NCBI RefSeq assembly: GCF_028291725.1
Contig: NZ_JAQGNT010000007.1
Coordinates: 84,000-147,999 of the forward strand
DNA: 64,000 nt
Reading direction: 5' to 3'
Origin: Hydrocarboniphaga sp.
Lineage (GTDB): Bacteria > Pseudomonadota > Gammaproteobacteria > Nevskiales > Nevskiaceae
The first letter of the stretch is position 1. Each line of letters starts with the position of its first letter. This document shows positions 17,309 to 26,338 of the stretch, piece after piece. Under the pieces are notes generated by a model. That model had not been told where the DNA came from and did not search any database. It worked only from the letters and a program-made list of their open reading frames with translations. Position numbers and translations under genes: made by a program.

Positions 17309-18979
17309 ATGAGTGGACCCGCGGCATCCCCGAAAGTACTGATCATCGGCAGCGGAGCGGCAGGCCTGACCTGCGCGCTGAAGCTGGCGCGGCATGGGAT
17401 CGCCAGCACCGTGGTCTCCAAGGCCCAGCTCGAATCGGGTGCCACGCTGTGGGCCCAGGGCGGCATCTCCGCAGTGTTCGACGAGAACGACTCGCTGGAA
17501 GCCCATGTGCGCGACACGCTGGTCGCCGGTGCCGGCCTGTGCCAGGACGAGGCGGTGCGCTTCACCGTCGAGCGCGGCCCCGGCGTGGTGCGCTGGCTGC
17601 AGGAGTCCGGCGTCGACTTCACCCGCGAAAGCGGTGCCGACGGCAAGCTCCACCTGACCCGCGAAGGCGGCCACAGCCACCGCCGCGTGGTCCACGCGGC
17701 CGACTCGACCGGCCACGCGGTGGAGACCACCCTCGCCGGCCTGGCCGCGGCCAATCCGCTGATCCAGGTCCGCGAGCGCACCATATCGCTGGACCTGATT
17801 CTCGACGAGCAGCGCAAGCGCGTGATCGGCGCGTATCTGTACGACCGCAGGACCAAGCGCGTCGATGCGGTACCGGCGCAGTGCGTGGTGCTGGCCAGTG
17901 GAGGCGCGAATCAGGTTTACCTGTACTCGAGCAATCCCTTCGGCGCCTCCGGCGACGGCATCGCCATGGCCTGGCGCGCGGGTTGCCGCATCGCCAACAT
18001 GGAATTCATGCAGTTCCATCCGACGATCCTGTACAACCCGGGTCTGACCAACAGCGGCCTGACCAACAGCGGCGGCAACGGCGGCAGCAGCGTGCCGGCG
18101 CAGGGCGCGCGCTCGTTCCTGATCAGCGAGGCGCTGCGCGGCGAAGGCGCAGTGCTGCGTCTGCCGACCACCGGCGAACGCTTCATGCCGCGCTTCGACG
18201 CGCGCGAAGAACTGGCGCCGCGCGACGTCGTTGCCCGTGCGATCGACCATGAAATGAAGCGCCTCGGTCTGTCGCACGTGCACCTGGACATCAGCCACAA
18301 GGATGCAAGCTTCATCGAGGAGCATTTTCCGAGCATCCACGCGCACTGCGCCGCACTCGGGCTGGACATCACCCGACAGCCGATCCCGGTGGTGCCGGCG
18401 GCCCATTTCACCTGCGGCGGCGTGCTCACCGATCTGGCCGGGCGCACCGACGTCGAGGGCCTGTATGCCGCCGGCGAAACCGCCTGCACCGGCTTGCATG
18501 GCGCCAATCGCCTGGCCTCGAATTCGATCCTCGAATGCCTGGTGTTCGGCGAAGCGGTCGCCGACAACATCGCCGACTCGCTGCTGGTGATGCCACCGAT
18601 GCAGGAGCTGCGGCCCTGGGACGAATCGCGGGTTTCGCACTCGGACGAAGACGTTGTTGTGTCGCACAACTGGCTCGAACTACGCACCTTCATGTGGGAC
18701 TACGTCGGCATCGTGCGCACCACCAAGCGCCTGGTGCGCGCACTGAATCGCATCACGCTGCTGCAGCAGGAAATCCAGGATTTCTACGGCAATTACCGTG
18801 TCGATCATCACCTGATCGAGTTGCGCAATCTAGCCGCCTGCGCCGATCTGATCGTGCGCTCGGCGCTGGCGCGGCACGAGTCGCGCGGCCTGCATTACAC
18901 GCTGGATTATCCGCAGACCCTGGCCCAGGCCGTGCCGACGATCCTGCCGGGCCGCGTGCTCGGCATCGGAGCACGGTAG
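17309..18979 (+). CDS. nadB: L-aspartate oxidase
   Basis: NadB oxidises L-aspartate to iminoaspartate, the first step of de novo NAD synthesis. The 556-residue flavoprotein has the FAD-binding start VLIIGSGAAGLTCAL, the LASGGANQVYLYS and TCGGVLTDLAGRTDVEGLYAAGE segments, and a C-terminal helical domain (LIELRNLAACADLIVRSAL). It is about 20 residues longer than usual. The extra length lies after LYNPG, where a duplicated GLTNS unit and a Gly/Ser/Asn run interrupt the normally short loop before GARSFLISEALRGEGA. It is followed three bases later by an epimerase gene. nadA and nadC are not in the window. Confidence 0.96.
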   Translation: MSGPAASPKVLIIGSGAAGLTCALKLARHGIASTVVSKAQLESGATLWAQGGISAVFDENDSLEAHVRDTLVAGAGLCQDEAVRFTVERGPGVVRWLQESGVDFTRESGADGKLHLTREGGHSHRRVVHAADSTGHAVETTLAGLAAANPLIQVRERTISLDLILDEQRKRVIGAYLYDRRTKRVDAVPAQCVVLASGGANQVYLYSSNPFGASGDGIAMAWRAGCRIANMEFMQFHPTILYNPGLTNSGLTNSGGNGGSSVPAQGARSFLISEALRGEGAVLRLPTTGERFMPRFDAREELAPRDVVARAIDHEMKRLGLSHVHLDISHKDASFIEEHFPSIHAHCAALGLDITRQPIPVVPAAHFTCGGVLTDLAGRTDVEGLYAAGETACTGLHGANRLASNSILECLVFGEAVADNIADSLLVMPPMQELRPWDESRVSHSDEDVVVSHNWLELRTFMWDYVGIVRTTKRLVRALNRITLLQQEIQDFYGNYRVDHHLIELRNLAACADLIVRSALARHESRGLHYTLDYPQTLAQAVPTILPGRVLGIGAR

Positions 18980-18982
18980 ACC

Positions 18983-19894
18983 ATGGACAGCGCGCCGCGG
19001 ACCATCCTGGTCACCGGCGCGACCGGCTTCATCGCCGGCTCGCTGATCCCCGCGCTGCTCGCTCGGGGCGACCAGGTCGTTGCGCTGGCGCGCGATGCGA
19101 TAAGGGCGCGAGCAAAACTCGGCGCGAATATCGAAATCGTCGATAGCCTCGACGCTCTCGACGCGACGCGCGTGATCGACGCGGTAGTGAACCTGGCCGG
19201 CGAACCGCTCGCGGGCGGACTCTGGAGCCCGCAACGCAAGCAGCGCTTCATCGACAGCCGCGTAAACACCACAGCCGCTGTCGTCGCCTTGATCGCGCGC
19301 CTACAGAAGAAGCCGGACGTGTTGGTCAGCGGGTCGGCGGTGGGCTACTACGGCGATCGCGGCGACCACGCGCTGGCCGAGCATGACGAGCCGACCACGG
19401 AGTTCATGTCCGAGTTGTGCGTGCTGTGGGAAGCCGAGGCGCTCCGTGCAAGCAGGCTCGGCGTACGGGTCTGCCTTTTGCGCACCGGCCTGGTGTTCGG
19501 TCGCAACGGCGGCCTGCTGCCGCCGTTGCTGCTGTCGAGCCGCTTCGGCATGGGCGCCGTGCTGGGCGACGGCCGCCAATGGCAGCCGTGGATTCATCTC
19601 GACGACGAAGTCGGCATCATCCTGCATCTGCTGGACCATCCCACGATCAGCGGACCTCTGAATGCCGTGGCACCCGAGCCGGTGACACAGCGAGCATTGA
19701 TGCGAGCGATTGCCGATGAGATGCATCGACCGTTGTGGCTGCGAGTACCAAGGCCGGCACTGAAGTTGACAGGCGAAATGTCGGCGCTGTTCCTGATCAG
19801 CCAGCGCGCGCTGCCGGTATTGGCGCTGAAGGCTGGATACGCGTTCAGGTACCCGGATTTGCGCAAGGCACTTGCCGCGATCATCAACCCCTAG
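18983..19894 (+). CDS. TIGR01777 family epimerase (YfcH-like)
   Basis: This 303-residue extended short-chain dehydrogenase begins TILVTGATGFIAGSLIPAL (NAD(P)-binding glycine motif). It has the family's VNLAGEPLAGGLW and SAVGYYGDRGD segments and ends with the C-terminal domain (RVPRPALKLTGEMS followed by RALPVLALKAGYAF). Members are called nucleoside-diphosphate-sugar epimerases by homology, but no substrate is established. It starts three bases after nadB, so the two genes are co-transcribed; a role in NAD metabolism is not implied by the fold. Confidence 0.9.
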   Translation: MDSAPRTILVTGATGFIAGSLIPALLARGDQVVALARDAIRARAKLGANIEIVDSLDALDATRVIDAVVNLAGEPLAGGLWSPQRKQRFIDSRVNTTAAVVALIARLQKKPDVLVSGSAVGYYGDRGDHALAEHDEPTTEFMSELCVLWEAEALRASRLGVRVCLLRTGLVFGRNGGLLPPLLLSSRFGMGAVLGDGRQWQPWIHLDDEVGIILHLLDHPTISGPLNAVAPEPVTQRALMRAIADEMHRPLWLRVPRPALKLTGEMSALFLISQRALPVLALKAGYAFRYPDLRKALAAIINP

Positions 19895-19941
19895 CCCGGG
19901 TGAAACCCCGGATTGCGCGCTATGGTTTACGAACATCCACC

Positions 19942-20430
19942 CTAAGTGGATGCGTCCGGCGGCGATGCACCGGCCGCGTTTGTGTCGGTCGACAGCAACA
20001 AGGCGCGCAGGCGACGCAGCGAGTCCTCCGGCAATTCATCGCCGAGCAGTACGCGGCTATTGCGCCGTCCCGCGGCGCCACCGCCGGTGTAGCGGAAGTT
20101 CAGCACCAGCAGGCGGGTCTGCACGTAGCTATGGGATTGCAGGCTGGCCGGTGCCTCGGCGCCGTTGTTTTGCCAGACGCGCCAGCCGCTCTCCGGCTGC
20201 CAGAGCACACGCACCAGCGCACGCGGGCCGAAACCAAAAGCGCGATGTCGGCGCAGCCGGAACCAGGAGATGCCGAACGCCGCTGCGATCACGATCATCC
20301 CGGGACCCGGCCGCATCGCGAACGCAATCAATACCAGCGGAACGAAATGGATCGCGTACAGCCAGCGCAATGCCCGCTGCGAAGGCGCAAGCCTCAGGTC
20401 AAGCGTAGAGTCGAAGCCGCTCGACGACAT
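19942..20430 (-). CDS. ygfX: YgfX-like membrane protein
   Basis: This 162-residue protein has two close hydrophobic segments near the N-terminus (LRWLYAIHFVPLVLIAFAM and PGMIVIAAAFGISWF), followed by a soluble domain. The layout and the position directly after sdhE match YgfX (CptA). In Escherichia coli that protein has been described as the toxin partner of SdhE/CptB and as an inhibitor of cytoskeletal proteins. Sequence similarity is modest, so position is the main support. Its ATG lies inside the end of sdhE, giving a 32-base overlap and probable translational coupling. Confidence 0.65.
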   Translation of the reverse strand: MSSSGFDSTLDLRLAPSQRALRWLYAIHFVPLVLIAFAMRPGPGMIVIAAAFGISWFRLRRHRAFGFGPRALVRVLWQPESGWRVWQNNGAEAPASLQSHSYVQTRLLVLNFRYTGGGAAGRRNSRVLLGDELPEDSLRRLRALLLSTDTNAAGASPPDAST

Positions 20431-20644
20431 CGGCGTACTCCGCGGGCACGGCCTGGTAGTCCATCACCCAGGCCCAGATATCCGGGTCTTCGGCGGTCTC
20501 GATCAGGCTAACGAAGGCGGCGCGCTCGGTTTCGCTGGCAGTGGCGAAATGGCGCTCGTAGTAGCGCGTGACGACGACGTCCAGCTCTTTCATGCCGCGG
20601 CGGAGCAGCCAGCGCAGGCGCGGGTTTTCGGTGGGAGTCGTCAC
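20399..20644 (-). CDS. sdhE: FAD assembly factor SdhE
   Basis: SdhE promotes covalent attachment of FAD to SdhA. This product of about 81 residues contains the invariant RRGMKELD motif (RGxxE type) near residue 14 and the ending DPDIWAWVMDYQAVP. The start is put at GTG 20644 because the frame further upstream is made of REP sequence. It lies downstream of sdhB on the same strand, separated by a family B REP pair. It is the bacterial counterpart of mitochondrial SDHAF2. Confidence 0.92.
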   Translation of the reverse strand: MTTPTENPRLRWLLRRGMKELDVVVTRYYERHFATASETERAAFVSLIETAEDPDIWAWVMDYQAVPAEYADVVERLRLYA

Positions 20645-20663
20645 GGCGGTAGTGGCTGAGAGC

Positions 20664-20741
20664 GTAGGTTGGGGTGAGCGCAGCGAACCCCAACATCGGC
20701 GCGGACACACGTTGGGGTTCGCTGCGCTCACCCCAACCTAC
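20664..20741. repeat. REP pair, family B (copy 2)
   Basis: A complete inverted pair with the same arms as the copy at 9578, lying between the sdhB stop (20753) and the sdhE start (20644). It interrupts what would otherwise be a compact operon. Confidence 0.9.
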
Positions 20742-20752
20742 GCGCTACAGGC

Positions 20753-21538
20753 TTAGCCTTGCCGCTCGACCAACAACCTCTTGGTCTTGGCGATCGCCTC
20801 TGCCGGATTCAGACCCTTGGGGCAGGTCTTGGTGCAGTTCATGATCGTATGGCAGCGGTACAGCTTGAACGGATCTTCCAGCGCGTCGAGACGGTCGCCG
20901 GTGGCCTCGTCGCGCGAGTCGGCGATCCAGCGGTAGGCCTGCAGCAGCACCGCCGGGCCGAGGTAGCGATCACCGTTCCACCAGTAGCTCGGGCAGGAGG
21001 TACTGCAGCAGGCGCAGAGGATGCATTCGTAGAGACCGTCGAGCTTGGCGCGATCCTCCTCGCTCTGCAGTCGCTCGCGCGTCGGTGCGGGGCTGTCGGT
21101 TTTGAGCCAGGGCTCGACCGAGGCCAGCTGCGCGTAGAAATGCGTCAGGTCCGGCACCAGATCCTTGACCACCGGCATGTGCGGCAGCGGGTAGATCTTG
21201 ACGTCGCCTTTGACCTCTTCGCAGCCCTTGGTGCAGGCCAGCGTATTGGTGCCGTCGATGTTCATCGCGCAGGAGCCGCAGATGCCTTCGCGGCAGGAGC
21301 GGCGGAAGGTCAAGGTCGGGTCGATCTCGTTCTTGATCTTGATCAGCGCGTCCAGGACCATCGGGCCGCAGGCGTCCATGTCCAGATCGTAGGTGTCGAT
21401 GCGCGGGTTCGCGCCGGTGTCCGGATCGTAGCGATAGATCTTGAAGCTGCGGACGTTCTTGGCGCCCGCAGGCGCGGCGAATTTCTTGCCGGCCTTTTTG
21501 TCGATCGTCGAGTTCTTGGGTAGCGTCAACTGAACCAT
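20753..21538 (-). CDS. sdhB: Succinate dehydrogenase iron-sulfur subunit
   Basis: SdhB carries electrons from the SdhA flavin to the membrane quinone site. In 261 residues the three cluster motifs are seen: the 2Fe-2S set ([16 protein letters not shown]), the 4Fe-4S set ([12 protein letters not shown]) and the 3Fe-4S set ([17 protein letters not shown]). The ferredoxin-type N-terminal part is preceded by a Lys/Ala-rich head of about 25 residues. It is separated from sdhA by a DUF2939 gene, which is unusual. Confidence 0.97.
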   Translation of the reverse strand: MVQLTLPKNSTIDKKAGKKFAAPAGAKNVRSFKIYRYDPDTGANPRIDTYDLDMDACGPMVLDALIKIKNEIDPTLTFRRSCREGICGSCAMNIDGTNTLACTKGCEEVKGDVKIYPLPHMPVVKDLVPDLTHFYAQLASVEPWLKTDSPAPTRERLQSEEDRAKLDGLYECILCACCSTSCPSYWWNGDRYLGPAVLLQAYRWIADSRDEATGDRLDALEDPFKLYRCHTIMNCTKTCPKGLNPAEAIAKTKRLLVERQG

Positions 21539-21568
21539 TTTCGGCTTCCTTCTTGAGACTTTTGCGCG

Positions 21569-22117
21569 TCAGTCCGTGATGGACTGACGCAGTTGTTCAA
21601 AAGATTCGGGGGACATCTCGATATCGACCACGCGCCACGCCGAATCGGGCTGCTGCTCGACCGTCAGCGTGATTTTCTTGCCGTCGGGCAGCGCCAGCGT
21701 GGCGACATAACGGCTGTCGGATTCGGCGTGGTGATCGCTGACCTCGCCTTTCAGCGCGCAGGGCGGCGGCGGTGACGGCGGGGCTTTGAGCGAGCCGTCG
21801 CAGACCATGCCGATCAGGCCCCGCGGCGTCGCGATCTTGTCGATCACGCGATCGGCAAAGCGGTCGGCGATCGCGGCGCGCAGGCCGCCCAGCGGCCGCC
21901 CTTCATTCGCCTGCTTGAGCCGGGCCTCGGTGCGCAGCTGCGAACTCGCCTTGACGCGGGAGAAGTCGACCAGCGCGGCGACCGTGGTCTCATCCCTCGC
22001 CTGCAGCGCATCGCGCAGTTTCTTCAGCGTGCGCAGCGGCGCGATGCTGCTGCAGGCGACGACGGTAAAAACCGTCACCAGCAGAACCAACAGCCATTTG
22101 CGCGACGCGGCATTCAT
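21569..22117 (-). CDS. DUF2939 protein, probable lipoprotein
   Basis: This 182-residue protein has an N-terminal hydrophobic stretch ending VTVFTVVACSS, which reads as a lipobox with the lipidated Cys near residue 22. The body shows DUF2939 features (LRDALQARDETTVAALVDF and SQLRTEARL). Function is unknown. It lies between sdhA and sdhB on the same strand with gaps of 10 and 30 bases, so it must be co-transcribed with them. A Pro/Ser run (APPSPPPPC) splits the protein in two. Confidence 0.75.
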   Translation of the reverse strand: MNAASRKWLLVLLVTVFTVVACSSIAPLRTLKKLRDALQARDETTVAALVDFSRVKASSQLRTEARLKQANEGRPLGGLRAAIADRFADRVIDKIATPRGLIGMVCDGSLKAPPSPPPPCALKGEVSDHHAESDSRYVATLALPDGKKITLTVEQQPDSAWRVVDIEMSPESFEQLRQSITD

Positions 22118-22127
22118 CGGCGCGTGC

Positions 22128-23945
22128 CTAGTAAACGCGCTTCTGCGGCGGCACGACCTGCATCTCGTCGTCCAGCGTGTTCATGTGTACCGGGCGGCCG
22201 TCGAGCTTCACTTCCGTTTCGCCGGTACGCCAGGCCAGGCTGTGCTTGAACCAGTTGACGTCGTCGCGATCCGGATGATCTTCGTGCGCATGGGCACCGC
22301 GCGATTCATGCCGTGCCGCAGCCGAGGACAGCGTAACCAGGGCCTGGCCGAGCAGGTTGTCGAGCTCCAGCGTCTCGACCAGATCGCTGTTCCAGATCAG
22401 CGAGCGATCCGAAACCTGTACGTCGTTGAACGAGACTATGGTCTGCTTGAGCTTGACCAGGCCTTCGTCCATCGACTCCTGCGTGCGGAACACCGCCGCA
22501 TGGGTCTGCATGGTCTTCTGCATTTCGAGGCGGATGTCGGCGGTCTTGCGGCTGCCCTTGGCATTGCGCAGCTTGTCGAGACGGTCCAGGCACATGTCTT
22601 CGGAACTGCTTCCAATCGTGCTGTGCGGCGCGCCCTTCTTGACCACGGTGGCGGCGCGGTGCGCCGCGGCGCGGCCGAACACCACCAGGTCGAGCAGCGA
22701 GTTGCTGCCGAGACGATTGGCGCCATGCACCGACACGCAGGCGGCTTCGCCGACCGCCATCAGGCCCGGAATCACGCTGTCCGGATTGCCGTCGCGCAGC
22801 GTGACCACTTCGCCATAGAAGTTGGTCGGGATGCCGCCCATGTTGTAGTGCACCGTCGGCAGCACCGGGATCGGCTCCTTGGTGACGTCGACGCCGGCAA
22901 AAATCTTCGCCGTCTCGGAGATGCCGGGCAGACGCGCATGCAGCACTTCCGGGCCCAGATGCTCCAGATGCAGATGGATGTGGTCGGCCTCCGGGCCAAC
23001 GCCGCGGCCTTCGCGGATCTCGACCGTCATCGAACGCGACACCACGTCGCGCGAGGCCAGATCCTTGCGGTTCGGCGCATAGCGCTCCATGAAGCGCTCG
23101 CCCTTGGAGTTGGTCAGATAACCGCCTTCTCCGCGCGCGCCTTCGGTGATCAAACAGCCCGAGCCGTAGATACCGGTCGGGTGGAACTGCACGAACTCCA
23201 TGTCCTGCAGCGGTACGCCGGCGCGCAGCGCCATCGCATTGCCGTCGCCGGTGCAGGTGTGCGCCGAAGTCGCCGAGAAATACGCGCGGCCGTAGCCGCC
23301 GGTGGCGAGAATCACGCTCTGCGCGCGGAAGCGGTGCAGCTGGCCGGTGGCCATGTCCCAGGCCATCACGCCCTTGCACTCGCCCTTTTCCATGATCAGG
23401 TCGAGCGCGAAGTATTCGATATAGAACTGTGCCTGCGCCTTGAGGCTCTGCTGATACAGCGTATGCAGCATCGCGTGGCCAGTGCGGTCGGCGGCGGCGC
23501 AGGTGCGCTGCGCGGTGCCTTCGCCCCAATGCGTGGTCATGCCGCCGAACGGACGCTGGTAGATCTTGCCTTCCAGCGTGCGCGAGAACGGCAAGCCGTA
23601 ATGCTCGAGTTCGATGATCGCCGGGATCGCTTCACGGCACATGTACTGAATGGCGTCCTGATCGCCGAGCCAGTCGGAACCCTTGACGGTGTCGTACATG
23701 TGCCAGCGCCAGTCGTCCTGGCCCATGTTGCCGAGCGCGGCGGAAATGCCGCCCTGCGCCGCCACCGTGTGCGAACGCGTCGGGAACACCTTGGTGATGT
23801 TGGCCGTCTTCAGGCCGACTTCGGCAAGGCCGAGCGTGGCGCGCAGGCCGGCACCGCCGGCGCCCACCACCACCACGTCGTATTCGTGATGGATGATTTC
23901 GTAACCGGGACGGGACTTCGGGAATTGAATGTCGGGTTGAGCCAT
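22128..23945 (-). CDS. sdhA: Succinate dehydrogenase flavoprotein subunit
   Basis: SdhA oxidises succinate to fumarate in the TCA cycle and feeds electrons to the quinone pool. The 605-residue protein has the FAD motif [17 protein letters not shown], the flavin-linkage His in [12 protein letters not shown], the substrate-site segment [10 protein letters not shown], the catalytic Arg region ([15 protein letters not shown]) and the C-terminal ending VPPQKRVY. It lies 33 bases downstream of sdhD. Confidence 0.97.
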   Translation of the reverse strand: MAQPDIQFPKSRPGYEIIHHEYDVVVVGAGGAGLRATLGLAEVGLKTANITKVFPTRSHTVAAQGGISAALGNMGQDDWRWHMYDTVKGSDWLGDQDAIQYMCREAIPAIIELEHYGLPFSRTLEGKIYQRPFGGMTTHWGEGTAQRTCAAADRTGHAMLHTLYQQSLKAQAQFYIEYFALDLIMEKGECKGVMAWDMATGQLHRFRAQSVILATGGYGRAYFSATSAHTCTGDGNAMALRAGVPLQDMEFVQFHPTGIYGSGCLITEGARGEGGYLTNSKGERFMERYAPNRKDLASRDVVSRSMTVEIREGRGVGPEADHIHLHLEHLGPEVLHARLPGISETAKIFAGVDVTKEPIPVLPTVHYNMGGIPTNFYGEVVTLRDGNPDSVIPGLMAVGEAACVSVHGANRLGSNSLLDLVVFGRAAAHRAATVVKKGAPHSTIGSSSEDMCLDRLDKLRNAKGSRKTADIRLEMQKTMQTHAAVFRTQESMDEGLVKLKQTIVSFNDVQVSDRSLIWNSDLVETLELDNLLGQALVTLSSAAARHESRGAHAHEDHPDRDDVNWFKHSLAWRTGETEVKLDGRPVHMNTLDDEMQVVPPQKRVY

Positions 23946-23978
23946 GGTCTGTCTCTGGATTTTTTATTCAGGTGCGCT

Positions 23979-24356
23979 TTAGGACAGCGCGACCTTGAGC
24001 ACGGCGAAGATGCAGGCGACGCCGAGGATCGCGAGGCCGAATTTGACGGCGACCAGCATCGTCAGCTTCCAGCCTTCGTGGCCGACGTAGTCTTCGATCA
24101 CGGTTTGCACACCCAGCGCCGCGTGCCAGAACGCGATCGCCAGGAACAGCACCAGCGTCACCGCGAACGGCGGGTAATGCACCCACAGATAGGTGGCTTC
24201 GTAGCTGCCGCCAGCGAGACGCGCGACCGAGAACACGAACCACAGGGTCAGCGGGATCAGCGCCAGCGCGGTCAGGCGCTGCACCCAGAAGTGATGCACG
24301 CCGGACTTGGCGCTGCCGAGGCCGCGGGCGCGGGAAAGCGGGGAACGTAAGCTCAT
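23979..24356 (-). CDS. sdhD: Succinate dehydrogenase membrane anchor SdhD
   Basis: This 125-residue protein has three membrane helices (ALALIPLTLWFVFSVARL, VTLVLFLAIAFWHAALGVQ, LTMLVAVKFGLAILGVACI) and the HHFWVQRLTA start typical of SdhD. The heme-ligand region HAALGVQTVIEDYV is present. With SdhC it forms the quinone site and binds heme b. It is 20 bases downstream of sdhC. Confidence 0.92.
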   Translation of the reverse strand: MSLRSPLSRARGLGSAKSGVHHFWVQRLTALALIPLTLWFVFSVARLAGGSYEATYLWVHYPPFAVTLVLFLAIAFWHAALGVQTVIEDYVGHEGWKLTMLVAVKFGLAILGVACIFAVLKVALS

Positions 24357-24376
24357 TGTCTATTGCTCCGGGGCAA

Positions 24377-24790
24377 TCAGGCGGCGTAGGCCAGAATCCA
24401 CACGGCGATGGTCAGCACCGCCGACACGATCACCACGGAATAGCCCGTCAGATACGCGGTCTTTAGATCCAGGCCGAAGCCCACATCCCATCCCAGGTGA
24501 CGAACGCCATTGCACAGATGGAACAGCGTGCACCAGCTCCACAGGAACAGCAGCACCTGGCCGTACCAGGCGAGCATGTGGTGGGCGTAGCCTTCGTACC
24601 AATACGGCCCGGCGGCCAGCGAGATCAGCCAGCCGGCGATGAACAGCGAGCCGAGCGTGACCACAAGGCCGGTGAGACGATGCGTGATCGACAGCATCGA
24701 CGTCAGCTGGGGCTTGTAGAAGGGCCCGATCATGAAAGGTGACAGCGGTCGATTCGTCGCCTTGCTGGCGACCGCCTTGTTCGTGCTCAT
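24377..24790 (-). CDS. sdhC: Succinate dehydrogenase cytochrome b556 subunit
   Basis: SdhC of about 137 residues contains the conserved RPLSPFMIGPFYKPQLTS start, the SITHRLTG motif (Ser and Arg at the quinone site) and the heme-ligand region HLCNGVRHLGWD. Three membrane helices are evident. The start at 24790 is chosen for the GGGAG nine bases upstream and because MSTNKAV is a normal head. It is the first membrane subunit gene of the operon, downstream of an SDHAF4-like gene. Confidence 0.93.
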   Translation of the reverse strand: MSTNKAVASKATNRPLSPFMIGPFYKPQLTSMLSITHRLTGLVVTLGSLFIAGWLISLAAGPYWYEGYAHHMLAWYGQVLLFLWSWCTLFHLCNGVRHLGWDVGFGLDLKTAYLTGYSVVIVSAVLTIAVWILAYAA

Positions 24791-24886
24791 TCCGACTCCC
24801 TTTGAGGTCCGGGACGTGAAAGCAGCCACGCGCTGTCGCGCGCAGGTGCTGCCACTTCCAAACTGAATTGTCGTTGATGCCGATGC

Positions 24887-25276
24887 TTAGAAATCGATGC
24901 AGCGCCCGTTCTTTTCCCAGTCGCCGTAACGCGTGGGCTCGGTCCCGTCTTTGCGACCGCCTATCTCGCGAACGGCCTCGATGCCGTCGTGCAAACTGGG
25001 AACCGACTTCGGCGGCTCCCAACCGGTCACTGCCACCGGTTTTGCAACGCGCTCCGCAGGCCGGGCCGGCACAGCCTGGGCTCTGGGATCGAAACGCACG
25101 ATCGTCTCCGCTACCGGACTTGCCGTTTGGGACTGCTGAACCGAAGGATCGACGGAGCTGGACAAGTTGTGGACGGTCTGAAATACGTTCTTGAATTGCG
25201 TTCTTGGATAGCGCAACCGACATAGTGTGACAAAGTTAAGCAATCCAAGGCAATGCGGTGGCACCCGGGCACCCAT
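24887..25276 (-). CDS. SDHAF4-like (DUF1674) succinate dehydrogenase assembly factor
   Basis: The C-terminus EPTRYGDWEKNGRCIDF is nearly identical to the hallmark ending of the SDHAF4/DUF1674 family. In eukaryotes that protein binds the flavinated SDHA subunit and helps it join SDHB. The last 26 residues are the conserved part; the rest is low complexity. The start is uncertain: an ATG at 25276 follows GGAAAGG, but the first 40 codons may be leader, and a GTG or TTG further in is possible. It lies 96 bases upstream of sdhC on the same strand, so it probably opens the sdh operon. Confidence 0.85.
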   Translation of the reverse strand: MGARVPPHCLGLLNFVTLCRLRYPRTQFKNVFQTVHNLSSSVDPSVQQSQTASPVAETIVRFDPRAQAVPARPAERVAKPVAVTGWEPPKSVPSLHDGIEAVREIGGRKDGTEPTRYGDWEKNGRCIDF

Positions 25277-25316
25277 CGCCTTTCCCGATCAAACCGCCCA
25301 GGAAAAGTAATCATCC

Positions 25317-26240
25317 ATGTCTGGCACCCTGCTTTCCCGCTACAGCCTGGTCGATCTCGCGCCCGAGTGGGCGCTGCTGCGCGCCCAAGGCGCCGATGTC
25401 GACGCCTTCCTGCAGGGCCAGCTCGGCAATGATTTGCGCAAACTGACGCCAGCGTGCGCGCAGATCAGCAGCTACAGCAGCCCCAAGGGCCGGATGCTGG
25501 CGGCGATGACTTTGAGCCGCGCCGGCAACGATGCCGTCGATATCGAGTTGCCTCGGGGTCTGGCCGAGGCGATCACCAAACGGTTGCGCATGTTCGTACT
25601 GCGCTCCAAGCTGAAAATCGCGCCATCCCCGGACGCGCTGCTCGGTTTGCGCGGCGGCGGCGCGGACGCCGCCCTGGCGGCGGCCGGCCTGCCCGCGCCG
25701 CAGCAGCCGATGGAGGCGGCCGAGGCCGACGGTGTGCGCGTGCTGCGCCGTTTCGGCGTTCTGCCCCGCTACACGCTGCAGGCCCCACGTGAGCGGCTCG
25801 ACGCCTTGCTCAGGGTCTGGGCCACGGCCGAACGCCTGGGCGCGGATGCCTGGCGGCTGGACGATGTGATCGCCGGCGTCACCACGGTGCTGCCGCAGAC
25901 CCAGGACCACTTCGTCGCACAGATGGCGAATCTCGACCGCCTCGGCGGCATCAGTTTCGACAAGGGCTGCTACACCGGCCAGGAAATCGTCGCGCGGCTG
26001 CATTACCTCGGCCAGCTGAAGCGGCGCATGTTCCTGTGCCGCGGCACCGGTGCGCCGCCGGAGCCGGGCACGGCGGTGCACGACGGCGGAGAAGGCCAGG
26101 CGGTTGGCGAAGTGGCGCTGTCGGCGGCGGACGGCGCGGGCTTCGCGGCGGCGGTGGTGCTGCAGATCAGCCAGTCGCAATCGGCGACACTGCGGGTCGG
26201 CGATACCGCGTTGAGTGTGCCGCAGAGCTACGAGTACTGA
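25317..26240 (+). CDS. ygfZ: YgfZ/GcvT family folate-binding protein
   Basis: YgfZ assists iron-sulfur enzymes, including radical SAM and MiaB-type proteins, in a folate-dependent way. The 307-residue protein has the signature FDKGCYTGQEIVARLHYLG near residues 220-238, with the essential Cys, and the GcvT-like fold start (ALLRAQGADVDAFLQGQLGNDL). It is divergent from the sdh operon across 40 bases. Location beside Fe-S and flavin assembly genes fits its role. Confidence 0.93.
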   Translation: MSGTLLSRYSLVDLAPEWALLRAQGADVDAFLQGQLGNDLRKLTPACAQISSYSSPKGRMLAAMTLSRAGNDAVDIELPRGLAEAITKRLRMFVLRSKLKIAPSPDALLGLRGGGADAALAAAGLPAPQQPMEAAEADGVRVLRRFGVLPRYTLQAPRERLDALLRVWATAERLGADAWRLDDVIAGVTTVLPQTQDHFVAQMANLDRLGGISFDKGCYTGQEIVARLHYLGQLKRRMFLCRGTGAPPEPGTAVHDGGEGQAVGEVALSAADGAGFAAAVVLQISQSQSATLRVGDTALSVPQSYEY

Positions 26241-26252
26241 TCCGGGGCGGTC

Positions 26253-26330
26253 GTAGGTTGGGGTGAGCGCAGCGATCCCCAACATCAGCGCGGACGACTG
26301 TTGGGGATCGCTGCGCTCACCCCAACCTAC
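26253..26330. repeat. REP pair, family B (copy 3)
   Basis: An inverted pair with GTAGGTTGGGGTGAGC arms, in the gap between the convergent ygfZ and SPOR-protein genes. One position differs from copy 1 in both arms (GATCCCC for GAACCCC, with GGGGATC opposite), a compensatory change that keeps the stem. Confidence 0.9.
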
Positions 26331-26338
26331 GCCGCGGT

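Noticed and set aside
21786..24350. An 854-codon plus-strand frame opposite sdhA and sdhD
   Set aside because: Complement of conserved sdh genes; no recognisable protein features.
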